From CAYPNF01 sp964411985 (GTDB lineage: Bacteria; Verrucomicrobiota; Verrucomicrobiia; Limisphaerales; J093): a stretch of 64,000 bases of DNA. Under the pieces are notes generated by a model. The model was given only the letters and a program-made list of their open reading frames with translations, did no database searches and had not been told where the DNA came from. The position numbers were made by a program, and so were the translations under genes. Shown piece after piece: positions 1-9,302 of the stretch. Numbering within the stretch: position 1 is the first letter of the stretch; every line of letters begins with the position of its first letter. Location of the stretch: the NCBI GenBank assembly GCA_964411985.1, contig CAYPNF010000039.1, positions 1 through 64,000 of the forward strand. Direction: 5' to 3'.

Positions 1-2
1 TC

Positions 3-1289
3 TTTCGGAATTATTGGAATGTGATCGACAACAATCCGGAAGCTCCCAAAGGGACATACCGCTATGGCATGGTGCCTTGCACCACCAAACCGGATCTGCC
101 GCAGGATGGGTTCTCCCAGATCCCGATTCTGGCATGGGGTTGTCTGATGGTTTACAACCAGACCCATGACCGGGCATTGCTCGATCTCTGCCTGCCCTAT
201 TTGGACTCATTCCTCACCTGGTATGCCACTGAGCGTGATGTGGATGATGATGGCTTGATCGAATATGGCGCCTACAAGAAATGTTCGATCGCCGATATCG
301 TCCAAACGGCCCGCTTTGAAACGTTCGATTTCACCCCGACGCTCGATGGCTTGCGTTTGACAGAGCATCCCACACGAGGCACGGGCGGTGCTTGGTATGG
401 GAATATCGAAGGCGTCGATAACACCTGTTTCCTGGCCATGTCCGAAAGGGCGATGATCGAGATGTGCCAACGAACCGGACGCATCGACATGATGAAGAAG
501 TACGAACGGAATCTCGCCAAACGAACCGAGGCGATCCGCACAAAGATGTGGGACCCGAAAGCGAAGTTCTTCTACAGCCTGGACCGGGATACCGACAAAC
601 CCATCCGCGTGCGAACGCTGCAGGGGTTTCTTCCTCTGACTGCCGGCATGGCAAGTGTGGAACAAGCCGGGGAACTGGTCAGGCAGTTGACCGATCCATC
701 GCTGTTTTGGAGCAAATATCCGGTAACCACTTCAGCGATGAACGAACCAACGTTCCGCCCGGATGGATTTTGGCGCGGCGACGTGTGGCCCCCCACGAAC
801 TATTTGCTAGCGCTCGGCCTTGATCGTTACGGTTACTACGACCTTGCTAGGGAGATGACTGACAAGATGCTGGAGTTGGTGAGGAAGCATGGCGGTCATG
901 CCCACGAACGTTACAACGGTGTTGAAGGTCGCGGTTTGGGAGTCAAGGATTACTGCTGGGGAGTCGCCATCTGGAGCATGCTTGTGAATACTCATTACGG
1001 CGTTCAGGAGGACTACCGGACGATTGTGATCCCGCCCCATGCCAAGGGCCGGAAAGTGAAACTCGGGAAACTGGAGGTGACCTATCCAACCGACACTTCA
1101 GTAGAGTTGAAATCTGCCTTTCAACGGGAATTCAAGGTCGTTTTTCCAGGCGCAATGAATGCGGAGATCCAGGTTCAGTGCGACGGGGCAAAGATAAAAT
1201 CCGTCAAACCAACCGGCGTGCTATCTGAGATTTCATTTACCGCACTGCCCGGGAAGACCTATAGGGTCGCAGAGTCCAAATCGTCCTGA
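3..1289 (+). CDS. GH63-like (alpha/alpha)6 glycosidase, C-terminal part
   Basis: C-terminal part of a glycoside hydrolase of the six-hairpin clan (GH63 / mannosylglycerate-hydrolase-like), likely an exo-acting glucosidase or mannosidase. The frame is open to the window edge and reads FRNYWN before the GTG at 21, so the true start lies upstream. Seen: aromatic- and acid-rich helices typical of the toroid, including GGAWYGNIEGVDNTCF, the FWRGDVWPPTNYLLALGL block (the RGDVWP loop is characteristic of this clan) and a YCWGVAIWSM helix, followed by a beta-rich tail of about 70 residues. It is the first gene of a + strand run of sugar-degradation genes; the GH95 remnant starts 7 bp after its stop. 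The clan assignment is fairly safe; the substrate is not known. Confidence 0.8.
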   Translation, partial: FRNYWNVIDNNPEAPKGTYRYGMVPCTTKPDLPQDGFSQIPILAWGCLMVYNQTHDRALLDLCLPYLDSFLTWYATERDVDDDGLIEYGAYKKCSIADIVQTARFETFDFTPTLDGLRLTEHPTRGTGGAWYGNIEGVDNTCFLAMSERAMIEMCQRTGRIDMMKKYERNLAKRTEAIRTKMWDPKAKFFYSLDRDTDKPIRVRTLQGFLPLTAGMASVEQAGELVRQLTDPSLFWSKYPVTTSAMNEPTFRPDGFWRGDVWPPTNYLLALGLDRYGYYDLAREMTDKMLELVRKHGGHAHERYNGVEGRGLGVKDYCWGVAIWSMLVNTHYGVQEDYRTIVIPPHAKGRKVKLGKLEVTYPTDTSVELKSAFQREFKVVFPGAMNAEIQVQCDGAKIKSVKPTGVLSEISFTALPGKTYRVAESKSS

Positions 1290-1296
1290 AGAAGGA

Positions 1297-1563
1297 ATGA
1301 TGAAAAGCACCACCACACTCCTTGCCATGTTGCTACTCGCGCCGCTGTGTGCGGGCGCGGCGACAGACCCAAGCACCACGCTTCGGTTCAATACGCCGGC
1401 CCGCACGTTTCACGAATCACTTCCGCTCGGCAACGGGCGCATCGGCGCGATGGTTTTCGTCGGCGTGGACGAAGAGCGCATTGTGCTCAACGAAAGCTCC
1501 ATGTGGTCCGGCTCGCACGGTGACATTGAAGACAGAGTGTGGTCCGAACTGAAACATCATTGA
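1297..1563 (+). pseudogene. GH95 alpha-L-fucosidase, N-terminal remnant
   Basis: An 88-codon reading frame with a signal peptide (MMKSTTTLLAMLLLAPLCAGAA) followed by the first GH95 strand region: SLPLGNGRIGAMVFVGV, EERIVLNESSMWSGS. In intact GH95 enzymes this is the start of a protein of about 750-800 residues; here the similarity stops just after SSMWSG, and after about 15 unrelated residues a TGA ends the frame. The catalytic toroid is absent, so this is very probably the stump left by a large deletion. The next gene starts 40 bp later. A different, full-length GH95 gene lies at 22695-25178. Confidence 0.75.
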
Positions 1564-1603
1564 ATCGATCGGATGAAAAAATGCTGATTCAAACCAGCTT
1601 GCC

Positions 1604-2599
1604 ATGAATCACGTTGAACGATTTCGCGCCGTCATGAAGTTTCAAGCGGTGGACCGGCTACCGCGTTGGGAATGGGCCATGTGGTGGGACCAGACCATTG
1701 ACCGGTGGCACGGCGAGGGTCTGCCCCGGGAGTTGCACTTCAGCCAGGTTTTCGACATTGCCCGTTACTTCGGGCTCGACCCCTATCAGCAGTTCTGGTT
1801 CAGCACCACGGATGCGACCATCGAAGCCACGCAGCATCATGTGGAAGGGATGGTATCCAACATGGACGATTATCTGCGCATCCGGCCGCAGTTGTTTCCG
1901 GATCACGGTGCGGCCATTCGCGGCATGTCCTCGTGGGCGGCGCGGCAGGAGCGGGGCGAGGCCGTGGTGTGGGCCACGCTGGAGGGGTTCTTCTGGTTTC
2001 CTCGTACGCTCATGGGCTTCGAGAAGCTGATGTATGCCTACGCGGATGAACCGGAGTTGTTGCATCAGATCAACCAGGATCTGTTGGAGTTCAACTTGCG
2101 TTTGCTCGACCGGATTCTGCCGGTCTGTGTGCCGACTTTTATGACCATCGCGGAGGACATGTCCTACAACCACGGGCCCATGATCTCCAAACGCACCTTT
2201 GACGAATTCGTGGCTCCGTATTACCGCCAACTTCTTCCGCGGCTCCAGGAACACCAGATCCCGCTGATTGTGGACACCGACGGCGATGTGACCCTGCTGG
2301 TGCCTTGGCTCAAGGAACTGGGCATTGCCGGCGTGCTCCCGCTCGAGCGCCAGGCTGGCGTGGACGGACTGAAGCTCCGCCAACAATTCCCCGACTTCCT
2401 CTTCATCGGGCACTTCGACAAAATGACCATGAACCGTGGCGAGCAGGCGATGCGCGCCGAATTCGAGCGGCTCCTGCCCATGATGCGGGTCGGCGGGTTC
2501 ATCCCCAGCGTCGATCACCAAACACCTCCCGGCGTTTCGCTCGACCAATACCGGTCCTATCTGCGGTTGTTAGAGGAATACACGGCCATGACGGGCTGA
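1604..2599 (+). CDS. Uroporphyrinogen decarboxylase family protein
   Basis: A 331-residue TIM-barrel protein of the UroD/MtaA superfamily. Members outside haem synthesis are mostly corrinoid- or thiol-dependent methyltransferases or proteins of unknown function. Seen: the family opening MNHVERFRAVMKFQAVDRLPRWEW, an EDMSYNHGPMISKRTFDEFV stretch, IVDTDGDV, GVLPLERQAGVD and a FIGHFDKMTM strand. The N-terminal arginines that bind porphyrin carboxylates in true HemE are not evident, and the setting between glycosidase and sugar-isomerase genes argues against haem synthesis. A second family member is at 14252. Such genes recur in Verrucomicrobia and Lentisphaerae sugar clusters, so a role in carbohydrate use is inferred from context only. 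Confidence 0.8.
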   Translation: MNHVERFRAVMKFQAVDRLPRWEWAMWWDQTIDRWHGEGLPRELHFSQVFDIARYFGLDPYQQFWFSTTDATIEATQHHVEGMVSNMDDYLRIRPQLFPDHGAAIRGMSSWAARQERGEAVVWATLEGFFWFPRTLMGFEKLMYAYADEPELLHQINQDLLEFNLRLLDRILPVCVPTFMTIAEDMSYNHGPMISKRTFDEFVAPYYRQLLPRLQEHQIPLIVDTDGDVTLLVPWLKELGIAGVLPLERQAGVDGLKLRQQFPDFLFIGHFDKMTMNRGEQAMRAEFERLLPMMRVGGFIPSVDHQTPPGVSLDQYRSYLRLLEEYTAMTG

Positions 2600-2642
2600 A
2601 CTGCTTGGCGGAAATTGCCGCCGCATTCAAAGCTACGAATTC

Positions 2643-3632
2643 ATGAACCGATACAGAACGATCAAAAACAGCAAAACAATGAACCAGCCAGCAAACAATC
2701 CGCCAACTGTTTCCAGTTCCCGCCGCCGCTTCCTCAAACAGGCCGTCGGTTCCAGCACGGTTTTCGCCGTGCCTAACATCTTTACCGGTTCCTTGTTCGG
2801 CCTATCAGGGCGCGCCATTGCAGAGCCAGTTTCGCCAGGGCGCATGCACCTCGCGTTTTCCTCGGTCATGCTCGCCGAACTGCCCATCGAGGAGGTCTGC
2901 GCGCGGGCCGCCCAGATGGGTTTCGAGGCGATCGACATCTGGTGCCCGTTTGACAATTGTAAGCACCTCGCCGATGTGGTCGCGCGCCTCGGACCTGACG
3001 GACTGAAGGCGCTGCTCGCCAAGCATAATCTGGCCCTCGCCAGCTTCACCACCTACCGCGTCGGGCCGGAAACGGTTGGATTTCCCGCCTACGCGGATTT
3101 CATCGGCAAGTTCGGCGGCGGCGTGGTCGTGCGCGAGTCGGAATACAAGAGAGTCAAACCGGAGGACCTCACTTCAGCGATGCGGGCATTCTTTGAGAAA
3201 CTCAAACCGCAGATCGAGAAGGCTGCGGAAACCAAGGTGCGTTTGGCCATTGAAAACCACGGTGATGCCCTGCTTAACTCACCCGATTCATTCAGAGCCT
3301 TCATCGATCTCAATCCCGCACCCCAACACGTCGGCTTGGGCATCGCTCCCTATCACCTGCAGAGTATCAAGGCTCCGGTGGATGAAGTGATACGCATGGC
3401 GGGTTCGCAACTGCTGTTCTTCTACGCCTGGCAGGCAGCAGGCGGAATGAAGCAATTGCCCGGCCATGGCCCGGCGGATTTCGTTCCCTGGCTCAGGGCT
3501 CTGGCAAGAATTAACTATCAGGGATTTGTCAATCCCTTCATGCACGGCCACCCGACACCTGAGGAATTGTCAGCTGGCTTGACCCAGTCCTGCACGTATC
3601 TGAAGGATTGCCACCAGAAGGCCACTGCTTGA
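2643..3632 (+). CDS. Tat-exported sugar phosphate isomerase/epimerase-like TIM-barrel protein
   Basis: A xylose-isomerase-like TIM-barrel protein (AP endonuclease family 2 fold). An N-terminal Tat signal is visible: SSRRRFLKQ followed by a hydrophobic stretch ending near FTGSLFG. Barrel motifs include GFEAIDIWCPFD, LAIENHGDALL (metal-ligand strand with Glu and His) and LGIAPYHLQ. An internal ATG at 2679 would give a more compact Tat n-region and is an equally possible start. Export of such a protein points to epimerisation, isomerisation or 3-keto-sugar processing in the periplasm rather than cytosolic phosphate-sugar chemistry. It lies 43 bp after the UroD-like gene and 54 bp before the DUF6288 gene. 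Confidence 0.8.
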   Translation: MNRYRTIKNSKTMNQPANNPPTVSSSRRRFLKQAVGSSTVFAVPNIFTGSLFGLSGRAIAEPVSPGRMHLAFSSVMLAELPIEEVCARAAQMGFEAIDIWCPFDNCKHLADVVARLGPDGLKALLAKHNLALASFTTYRVGPETVGFPAYADFIGKFGGGVVVRESEYKRVKPEDLTSAMRAFFEKLKPQIEKAAETKVRLAIENHGDALLNSPDSFRAFIDLNPAPQHVGLGIAPYHLQSIKAPVDEVIRMAGSQLLFFYAWQAAGGMKQLPGHGPADFVPWLRALARINYQGFVNPFMHGHPTPEELSAGLTQSCTYLKDCHQKATA

Positions 3633-3686
3633 CTTGGACAACCTGAACCCTCAATTGTGAAAGCCCACCAATTCTCCAGCCTCGCC

Positions 3687-5213
3687 ATGAGTACCCACTC
3701 CATCTACTTACCCCTCGCCATTGCGACACTACTTGCCGCCGCTTCGGGCTCAATGATGGCCCAGGTTGATTATCAAGGAGAGCAACCCTGGAGCCAACGT
3801 GCCAAATCGGGACCTGATGCGGAAGTGCCGGGCTGGTACTACAATCTGGGACTTACCGGGATCCGGGCCGAATTAGTCGCGCATGAACCGAAAGCGCTGC
3901 TGGTGAAACATCTGCTCCCAAAATCGCCGTCGCGAAACGCCATCAAGATTGACGACCTGATCATCGGGGCCGAGGGGAAAGAATTCAGCAAACCCCACCG
4001 CGACGGCTATGGAATGAAGGTCTTTGGCGCGGAAGGCCCGGTGGCGGAACTTGCGGAGGCCTTGGAAGCCTGCCAGGCGAAATCAGCCACCGGCAAGCTC
4101 AAGCTCATGGTGAAAAGAGGCGGCGAAACGATCGATGTGGAACTCGATATTGGAAAACAATACGGCAGCTATGCCGCGACCTACCCGGCCGCTTGCCCGA
4201 AGTCGGAGAAGATTCTCTTGGAGTTGCTCGACTACATCACCAAACAACAGGAGGAGAATGGTTCCTTCGGCGACCCGGTGCACAACGCCTTCGCCGCCCT
4301 CGCCCTGCTCGGGAGCGGCGAGAGGAAGTACCTGTCGCAAGTCGAACGCAACCTGCGCCACCTTTGCGAGTCGATCAGGGCGACCGACGAGGGGACGAGG
4401 AAGGCTGGCTTGATGAACTGGACCTACATGGGCACCGCGATCGTGCTCAGTGAATATTATTTCATCACCAAGAAGTCCTGGGTGATGCCGGAGTTGGAGA
4501 AAATCCGCGACCTGCTCTATGCAGGGCAATACCTCGACATGTCCCAGATTAATCCGAAGGTCAAGGAATCACATCCTGATTCCTACCCCACCGGGCCCAA
4601 ACAGGCCCATGGCGGCTGGGGGCACAATCCCGGCTTCGAGGGCTACGGACCCATCGCGATGATCACCGCCCAGGGTGCGCTCACCTACTCGCTGATGCAT
4701 CGCTGCGGCATCGAGATCGATCGCAAACGCCATGACGCGGCCTACGAGTTTCTCAAGCGGGGCACCGGCGAGAATGGCTACCTCTGGTATGGCGATTCTC
4801 GCGGCGGTGGCCCGCAGGACTGGGCGGACATGGGCCGGACCGGTGCCGCTGGCATCGCCTTCCTCACCAGCCCCTATCCGGAGAACTCATACCGAGGGCA
4901 AGCCCTTCGATATTCGGATATCATCGGCAAGCATCCGCAGAGCTTTCCGGACACCCACGGCTCGCCGCCCATGGGCATGGCTTACGAGGCGATGGCGGCC
5001 CATATCGAACCCAAGAACTTCCGCCAACTGATGGATGCCAACCGCTGGTGGTTCACCATGGCTCAATGCGGCGATGGAACCTTCTACTATCAACCCAATC
5101 GGGACAATGCGGGTTACGATTCATCGGCGAGGATGACGGCGTCCTCCGTGGTGGCCTTCATTTTCACGATTCCCAAAGGAAACCTCGTAATCACCGGCAA
5201 AACCTTGCCGTAA
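3687..5213 (+). CDS. Secreted DUF6288 protein with PDZ and terpenoid-cyclase-like toroid
   Basis: About 508 residues. The ATG at 3687 puts a good signal peptide at the N-terminus (STHSIYLPLAIATLLAAASGSMMAQ); a GTG at 3657 is in frame but would push it inward. Residues about 35-150 form a PDZ-like domain (WYYNLGLTGIRAEL, LLPKSPSRNAIKIDDLIIGA). The remainder is a helical repeat region resembling the prenyltransferase/squalene-cyclase toroid (ITKQQEENGSFGDPVHNAFAALALL, HGGWGHNPGFEGYGPIAMI). This order matches DUF6288 proteins, which are frequent in Verrucomicrobia and Planctomycetes and have no established function. Periplasmic location is inferred from the signal peptide. Confidence 0.75.
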   Translation: MSTHSIYLPLAIATLLAAASGSMMAQVDYQGEQPWSQRAKSGPDAEVPGWYYNLGLTGIRAELVAHEPKALLVKHLLPKSPSRNAIKIDDLIIGAEGKEFSKPHRDGYGMKVFGAEGPVAELAEALEACQAKSATGKLKLMVKRGGETIDVELDIGKQYGSYAATYPAACPKSEKILLELLDYITKQQEENGSFGDPVHNAFAALALLGSGERKYLSQVERNLRHLCESIRATDEGTRKAGLMNWTYMGTAIVLSEYYFITKKSWVMPELEKIRDLLYAGQYLDMSQINPKVKESHPDSYPTGPKQAHGGWGHNPGFEGYGPIAMITAQGALTYSLMHRCGIEIDRKRHDAAYEFLKRGTGENGYLWYGDSRGGGPQDWADMGRTGAAGIAFLTSPYPENSYRGQALRYSDIIGKHPQSFPDTHGSPPMGMAYEAMAAHIEPKNFRQLMDANRWWFTMAQCGDGTFYYQPNRDNAGYDSSARMTASSVVAFIFTIPKGNLVITGKTLP

Positions 5214-5261
5214 TCAGCGGATCGCGCCGTCCGCACCCCTTACAACACCACTACTTCGGAA

Positions 5262-6440
5262 ATGAACACAAAGATAAGGCAGGGAACCCGAGCTGTTTGG
5301 GCGGGGGAGGAAGAGTATTGGCTTGGGGCGACCCAGGTGCCGGTGGTATTGAGCGCGGCGTTTGGCTACAAGGATATGGAGGAGTGGCTTGAGGTGGCAA
5401 AGGGTAAGGCCGAGGGGCATATCTATACTCGGAACAGCAACCCCACCATCCATGTTTTCGAAGAAAAAGTGCGCCTCCTGGAAGATGCGGAGGCGGCGAC
5501 GAGTGCCGCATCGGGAATGGGTATTATCAGTTCAACCTTGTTTGCCCTCCTGGCCTCGGGCAACCGTGTCGTGTCGGTCAAGGACACCTACGGCGGAACC
5601 AGTGCGATCTTCAATGAATACATGCCAAAATATCGGATCGACGCGGTTCAGTGTGACACGGCGGACCATGACCAGATTGAGGCTGAGATCGCCAGAGGCT
5701 GCACGCTGCTCTACCTGGAAACCCCGACCAATCCGACCACGAAGATCATCGATATCGCCCGTCTGTCGAAAGCGGCTCACGCCCAGGGTGCAGTGGTTGT
5801 GGTGGATAACACCGCGGCGACCCCGATCAACCAGAACCCGCTCCAGTTAGGGGCGGATGTCGTGGTGCACAGCGCCACCAAATTCCTCGGCGGTCATGCC
5901 GATGCCCTCGGAGGCGTGGCCTGCGGTCCCAAGCATCTGATCGATCAAATCCATCACTATCGCGAAATTCACGGGGCGGTACTCGACCCCATGTCCGCCT
6001 ACTTGCTGCTGCGCGGCATGAAGACCTTGGACTTACGGGTCAAGCGGCAGAATGAAAGCGCCTTGCGCATTGCCCAATTCCTCGAATCCCATCCGGCGGT
6101 GGAGCGGGTATTTTACCCCGGGCTAGAGTCTCATGCCGGTCATGCGATCGCCCGGCAACAGATGAGGGGATTCGGCGGGATCTTGAGCTTCCTGTTGAAA
6201 GAAAACAGCCTCGACGCGGTCGGCCGCTTTATCCCTCACCTCCGTTTTGCCCATGCGGCTGGGAATTTGGGAGCGGTGGAAACGATCGTGGCCCCACCGG
6301 CGACCAGCAGTCACGTGGAATGCACACCGGAAGAACGCGCTCGGCTGGGAGTCCCTGAGGGGTTGATCCGCTATTCGACCGGGATTGAGGATGTCGAAGA
6401 CCTGATTGACGATTTGGCGTCGGCCCTAAAGGGGTTTTAA
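5262..6440 (+). CDS. Cystathionine gamma-synthase/lyase family PLP enzyme
   Basis: A 392-residue fold-type I PLP enzyme of the Cys/Met metabolism family (gamma-synthase, gamma-lyase, beta-lyase, O-acetylhomoserine sulfhydrylase). Length and order are normal. Seen: ATSAASGMGIISS (phosphate-binding turn), LYLETPTNPTTKI, VVDNTAATP (Asp to the pyridine nitrogen), and SATKFLGGHADALGG holding the Schiff-base lysine. The tail GLIRYSTGIEDVEDLIDDL is typical. Cytosolic. The exact substrate among transsulfuration and sulfhydrylation reactions cannot be read from the sequence. It is convergent with the XylR-type regulator gene, with no obvious link to the sugar genes around it. Confidence 0.88.
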   Translation: MNTKIRQGTRAVWAGEEEYWLGATQVPVVLSAAFGYKDMEEWLEVAKGKAEGHIYTRNSNPTIHVFEEKVRLLEDAEAATSAASGMGIISSTLFALLASGNRVVSVKDTYGGTSAIFNEYMPKYRIDAVQCDTADHDQIEAEIARGCTLLYLETPTNPTTKIIDIARLSKAAHAQGAVVVVDNTAATPINQNPLQLGADVVVHSATKFLGGHADALGGVACGPKHLIDQIHHYREIHGAVLDPMSAYLLLRGMKTLDLRVKRQNESALRIAQFLESHPAVERVFYPGLESHAGHAIARQQMRGFGGILSFLLKENSLDAVGRFIPHLRFAHAAGNLGAVETIVAPPATSSHVECTPEERARLGVPEGLIRYSTGIEDVEDLIDDLASALKGF

Positions 6441-6522
6441 CTCATGGGAATTTGCCTTTTCGCGCGGTGCTCGCACCTGAATTCAAGTGCAAAGGCCTGA
6501 AAGCCTCGGATGTGCAAAGCAC

Positions 6523-7791
6523 TCAATGTTTTCGGGAAGATGTGCGCTTAGGACTAAAGGATGCCTTTGCCAAAGCAAGCGGCGCTCCGCCCGAGGCGCC
6601 CCGCCCCCTTCCAGCCCCATGTTCTGAGCCGGGTGTCCGAGTCTTTGTTGCCTGTCTCTTGCGGTAGGTCTTCGGGCTGATTCCGATGATGTTGCGGAAG
6701 GCGCGGAACAAGTGGCTGGGGCGCGTGAATCCGGTTTGCTGCGCGATGGCCACCACCTTGTGGTCGGTTTCGGCGAGCCGCTTCTTCACTTCGGCCAGGC
6801 GCGTGCGGACGATTTGCTGGTTGATGGTGCAACCCATGTGCCGCCGAAAGGTCCGCTCCAATTGCCGACGGGAGACGGACGTGGCCTTCGCGACCTCATT
6901 CACCGACATTAGCTTCTCCTGGTAGTGTTCGGCAATATGGCGCAGCGCGATGGCCACATTCACATCGTCCACGGCGTGGATGTCCGTGCTGACGCGCGTG
7001 ACCACCCCCTTGGGGGGAATGCGCAAGACCCGCTTGGGCGCGCGGCCGCCTTGCATCAGGCGATCCAGCATGGCCGCACCCTGATAAGCCATGCCTTCGA
7101 GATCGTGAACCACGCTGGACAAGGGCACCGGCGCGCAGTCGCAGATGTCGGGGTCGTTGTCCACGCCCAGCACCGCGATTTGTTCGGGGACCAGCAGCCC
7201 CGCGTCGCGGCAGGCGTCAATGATGTCGGCGGCCACGCAGTCATTATAAGCGAAAATGGCGGCGGGCCGGGGCAATTCCTTGAGTTCGCGAATGAGGCGT
7301 CCCCGGCGCTCCGCCCAGTTCTCCTGCCAAACGCTGCCTGTCATGGAGTGAGCTTCGGGGAGGAGGTGACAGGCAAATCCCTGTTTCTCCAGCCTGCGGG
7401 CAAAGCCTTCGTGCCGTTCCCTGTCCATGACATCGTTCAGGAACGGCGCCCAGGCGAAATGCCGGTAGCCGCGTTCCAGAAAGTGCTCGGCGGCCAATTG
7501 GCCTATCTTCACATTGTCACCCTCGACGCGCGGCAGGGGAATCTTGTCGTTGACCAGCGTGATGGCCACCGTGGGGACGCCCGCTGATTTGATAAAATCC
7601 GCCAGTTGTTTGCGATAGCCCAGAATCGTGAGGATGCCGTCCCCGCGCCAGCCCAACGGCACACGTCCCGTGTACATCATGTCGGTGACCAGGTACCAGT
7701 CGTGCTCGCGGGCATAGCGCACGACCCCGCGGATGAAGTACTGCTTGTTGATGGTGAGCGCCAGCAGCACTTTGCGTTTCGATTTCATCAT
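6523..7791 (-). CDS. XylR-type transcriptional regulator (LacI-like sensor + AraC HTH)
   Basis: About 422 residues from the ATG pair at 7788-7791; an upstream in-frame extension to 7941 has no similarity and is left out. Residues about 1-285 are a periplasmic-binding-protein-like sugar-sensing domain of the LacI/GalR type (YFIRGVVRYAREHDWYLVTD, GVDNDPDICDC). The C-terminal part is an AraC-family double helix-turn-helix (VNEVAKATSVSRRQLERTF, VAIAQQTGFTRPSHLFRAFR). This order, sensor first and AraC domain last, is that of XylR. It probably responds to a mono- or oligosaccharide and controls genes nearby; its own upstream region holds a 12-bp direct repeat at 7843-7854 and 7876-7887. The C-terminal 35 residues beyond the HTH are low-complexity. 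Confidence 0.88.
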   Translation of the reverse strand: MMKSKRKVLLALTINKQYFIRGVVRYAREHDWYLVTDMMYTGRVPLGWRGDGILTILGYRKQLADFIKSAGVPTVAITLVNDKIPLPRVEGDNVKIGQLAAEHFLERGYRHFAWAPFLNDVMDRERHEGFARRLEKQGFACHLLPEAHSMTGSVWQENWAERRGRLIRELKELPRPAAIFAYNDCVAADIIDACRDAGLLVPEQIAVLGVDNDPDICDCAPVPLSSVVHDLEGMAYQGAAMLDRLMQGGRAPKRVLRIPPKGVVTRVSTDIHAVDDVNVAIALRHIAEHYQEKLMSVNEVAKATSVSRRQLERTFRRHMGCTINQQIVRTRLAEVKKRLAETDHKVVAIAQQTGFTRPSHLFRAFRNIIGISPKTYRKRQATKTRTPGSEHGAGRGRGASGGAPLALAKASFSPKRTSSRKH

Positions 7792-7842
7792 CGGAGAAGT
7801 TGAGGTCTTCAGGCTATGTCGCAAAAGGGAACAAGTCCAGTC

Positions 7843-7887
7843 GCATAATGGCAGTATCCACGCCGAGCGAATGCTGCATAATGGCAG
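7843..7887. promoter_or_regulatory. Direct-repeat operator candidate upstream of the XylR-type gene
   Basis: In the 322-bp divergent gap between the regulator (- strand) and the M24 peptidase gene (+ strand), GCATAATGGCAG occurs exactly twice in the same orientation, at 7843-7854 and 7876-7887. The repeats are 33 bp apart start to start, about three helical turns, so both would face the same side of the DNA. AraC/XylR proteins commonly bind direct repeats with such phasing. The rest of the gap shows no gene. That this is the regulator's own binding site is inference. Confidence 0.45.
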
Positions 7888-8113
7888 CGTGTACGTTAGG
7901 CCTTTGAAGCATTTTGCCTCGCGGCGTTTGCGGCAGACCATCCGCTCTGCTCAGACGGGGCATCAACTCTTGTTGGGGACGGCGCGCGAGCTCGCGCCTG
8001 CTTCGACTCGTTCCAGGGCCGCTCTCAAGCTGCGATTCGTGATTGGCGTAATGGAGGTTGGCGGACCGAAGGACGAGTCTGTGGATAGCTAAACCCAATG
8101 CAAAGGAACAACC

Positions 8114-9286
8114 ATGAATCTTGAGTCCATCCAAAGCGAAATCCGGAGAGCCGGCCTCGACGGCTGGCTCTTTTTCGACCATCACGAACGCGACCCGCTC
8201 GCTTACCGGGTGCTGGGTCTGAAACCACCGGGTCACGTCAGCCGCCGTTGGTATTACTTTATTCCGGCGCGGGGCGAACCGCGCGGGCTGGTGCATCAAG
8301 TCGAGCCGCAGGTGCTCCATTCCTTGCCCGGGGCCAAGATTCCGTATGCCCGCTGGCAGGAGCAGGAGGTGGGGTTGCGGACGCTGCTGCAAGACGCAGG
8401 AAAGGTCGCCATGCAATATTCGCCCCGGTGCGCTGTGCCATACGTGGCCAACGTGGACGCGGGCACGGTTGAATGGATCCGCGGCCTCGGGGTGGAGGTG
8501 GTCAGCTCGGCTGAGTTGATCCAGATCTTTGAGGCGAAGTGGACACCCGCCCAGTTGGAGATGCACCTTGAAGCGGGACGGCAGGTGGACCGGATCCGGC
8601 ACGAAGCCTTCGCGCATATCAAACAGGCCACCTGCGCCGGCCAACCGCTGGACGAGTATGGCGTTCAGCAGTTCGTCATGCGGCGGTTTCAGGCGTGCGG
8701 ACTGGTCACCAACTGGGCTCCCATCGTGGGTGCCAACGTCAACGCTGCGGACTCGCACTATTCGCCTCCGGAGTTGGGCAGCGCCTCCATTCGTCGCGGA
8801 GACCTAGTGCTGCTGGACTTGTGGGCCAAGCTCGATGATCCGGACGCGGTCTATTACGACATCACCTGGATGGCGTTTTGCGGGGAGGAGGTGCCCGCGC
8901 CGATGCGCGAGGCGTTTGCGGTTGTGGTGGGTGCCCGCGATGCCGGCATCCGCCTGGTGCAGGAGGCCGCAGCCGCCGGCCGGACGCTGCGCGGCTTCGA
9001 GGTGGACGATGCGGTCGCCGGCTACATACAGACCTGCGGCTACGGAGCCAACATCCGGCATCGGACCGGCCATTCCATCGGGCGCGAAGTGCATGGCGTC
9101 GGGGCAAACATGGACAACATGGAGACACACGACGAACGGCCGGTCATCCCGTGGACCTGTTTCTCGGTGGAGCCAGCGCTCTACCTGTCGGACTTCGGCG
9201 TGCGGACGGAGGTCAACGTGTTCGTCGAGGAACGCGGCGCGCGCGTGACCGGCGAGATCCAAACCGAGTTCGTGCGGCTGTGCTGA
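8114..9286 (+). CDS. M24 family metallopeptidase (Xaa-Pro aminopeptidase/creatinase-like)
   Basis: A 390-residue pita-bread-fold protein. The first 150 residues are the creatinase-type N-terminal domain (AGLDGWLFFDHHERDPLAYRV) and the rest the M24 catalytic domain. The five metal ligands can be placed: Asp in LLDLWAKL, Asp in YYDITWMAF, His in GHSIGREVHG, Glu in SVEPALYL and Glu in VRTEVNVFV. No signal peptide, so cytosolic. The family removes N-terminal residues ahead of proline or hydrolyses related C-N bonds. Starts with ATG behind AAGGAAC. It precedes a dipeptidyl peptidase IV gene, which also acts at proline bonds, so the two may cooperate in proline-peptide use; that link is inference. 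Confidence 0.88.
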   Translation: MNLESIQSEIRRAGLDGWLFFDHHERDPLAYRVLGLKPPGHVSRRWYYFIPARGEPRGLVHQVEPQVLHSLPGAKIPYARWQEQEVGLRTLLQDAGKVAMQYSPRCAVPYVANVDAGTVEWIRGLGVEVVSSAELIQIFEAKWTPAQLEMHLEAGRQVDRIRHEAFAHIKQATCAGQPLDEYGVQQFVMRRFQACGLVTNWAPIVGANVNAADSHYSPPELGSASIRRGDLVLLDLWAKLDDPDAVYYDITWMAFCGEEVPAPMREAFAVVVGARDAGIRLVQEAAAAGRTLRGFEVDDAVAGYIQTCGYGANIRHRTGHSIGREVHGVGANMDNMETHDERPVIPWTCFSVEPALYLSDFGVRTEVNVFVEERGARVTGEIQTEFVRLC

Positions 9287-9302
9287 GAGCCGATCTGCAA
9301 GT

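Noticed and set aside
1658..2548. 296-codon - strand frame opposite the first UroD-like gene
   Set aside because: Shadow frame rich in His/Arg/Val with no family pattern.
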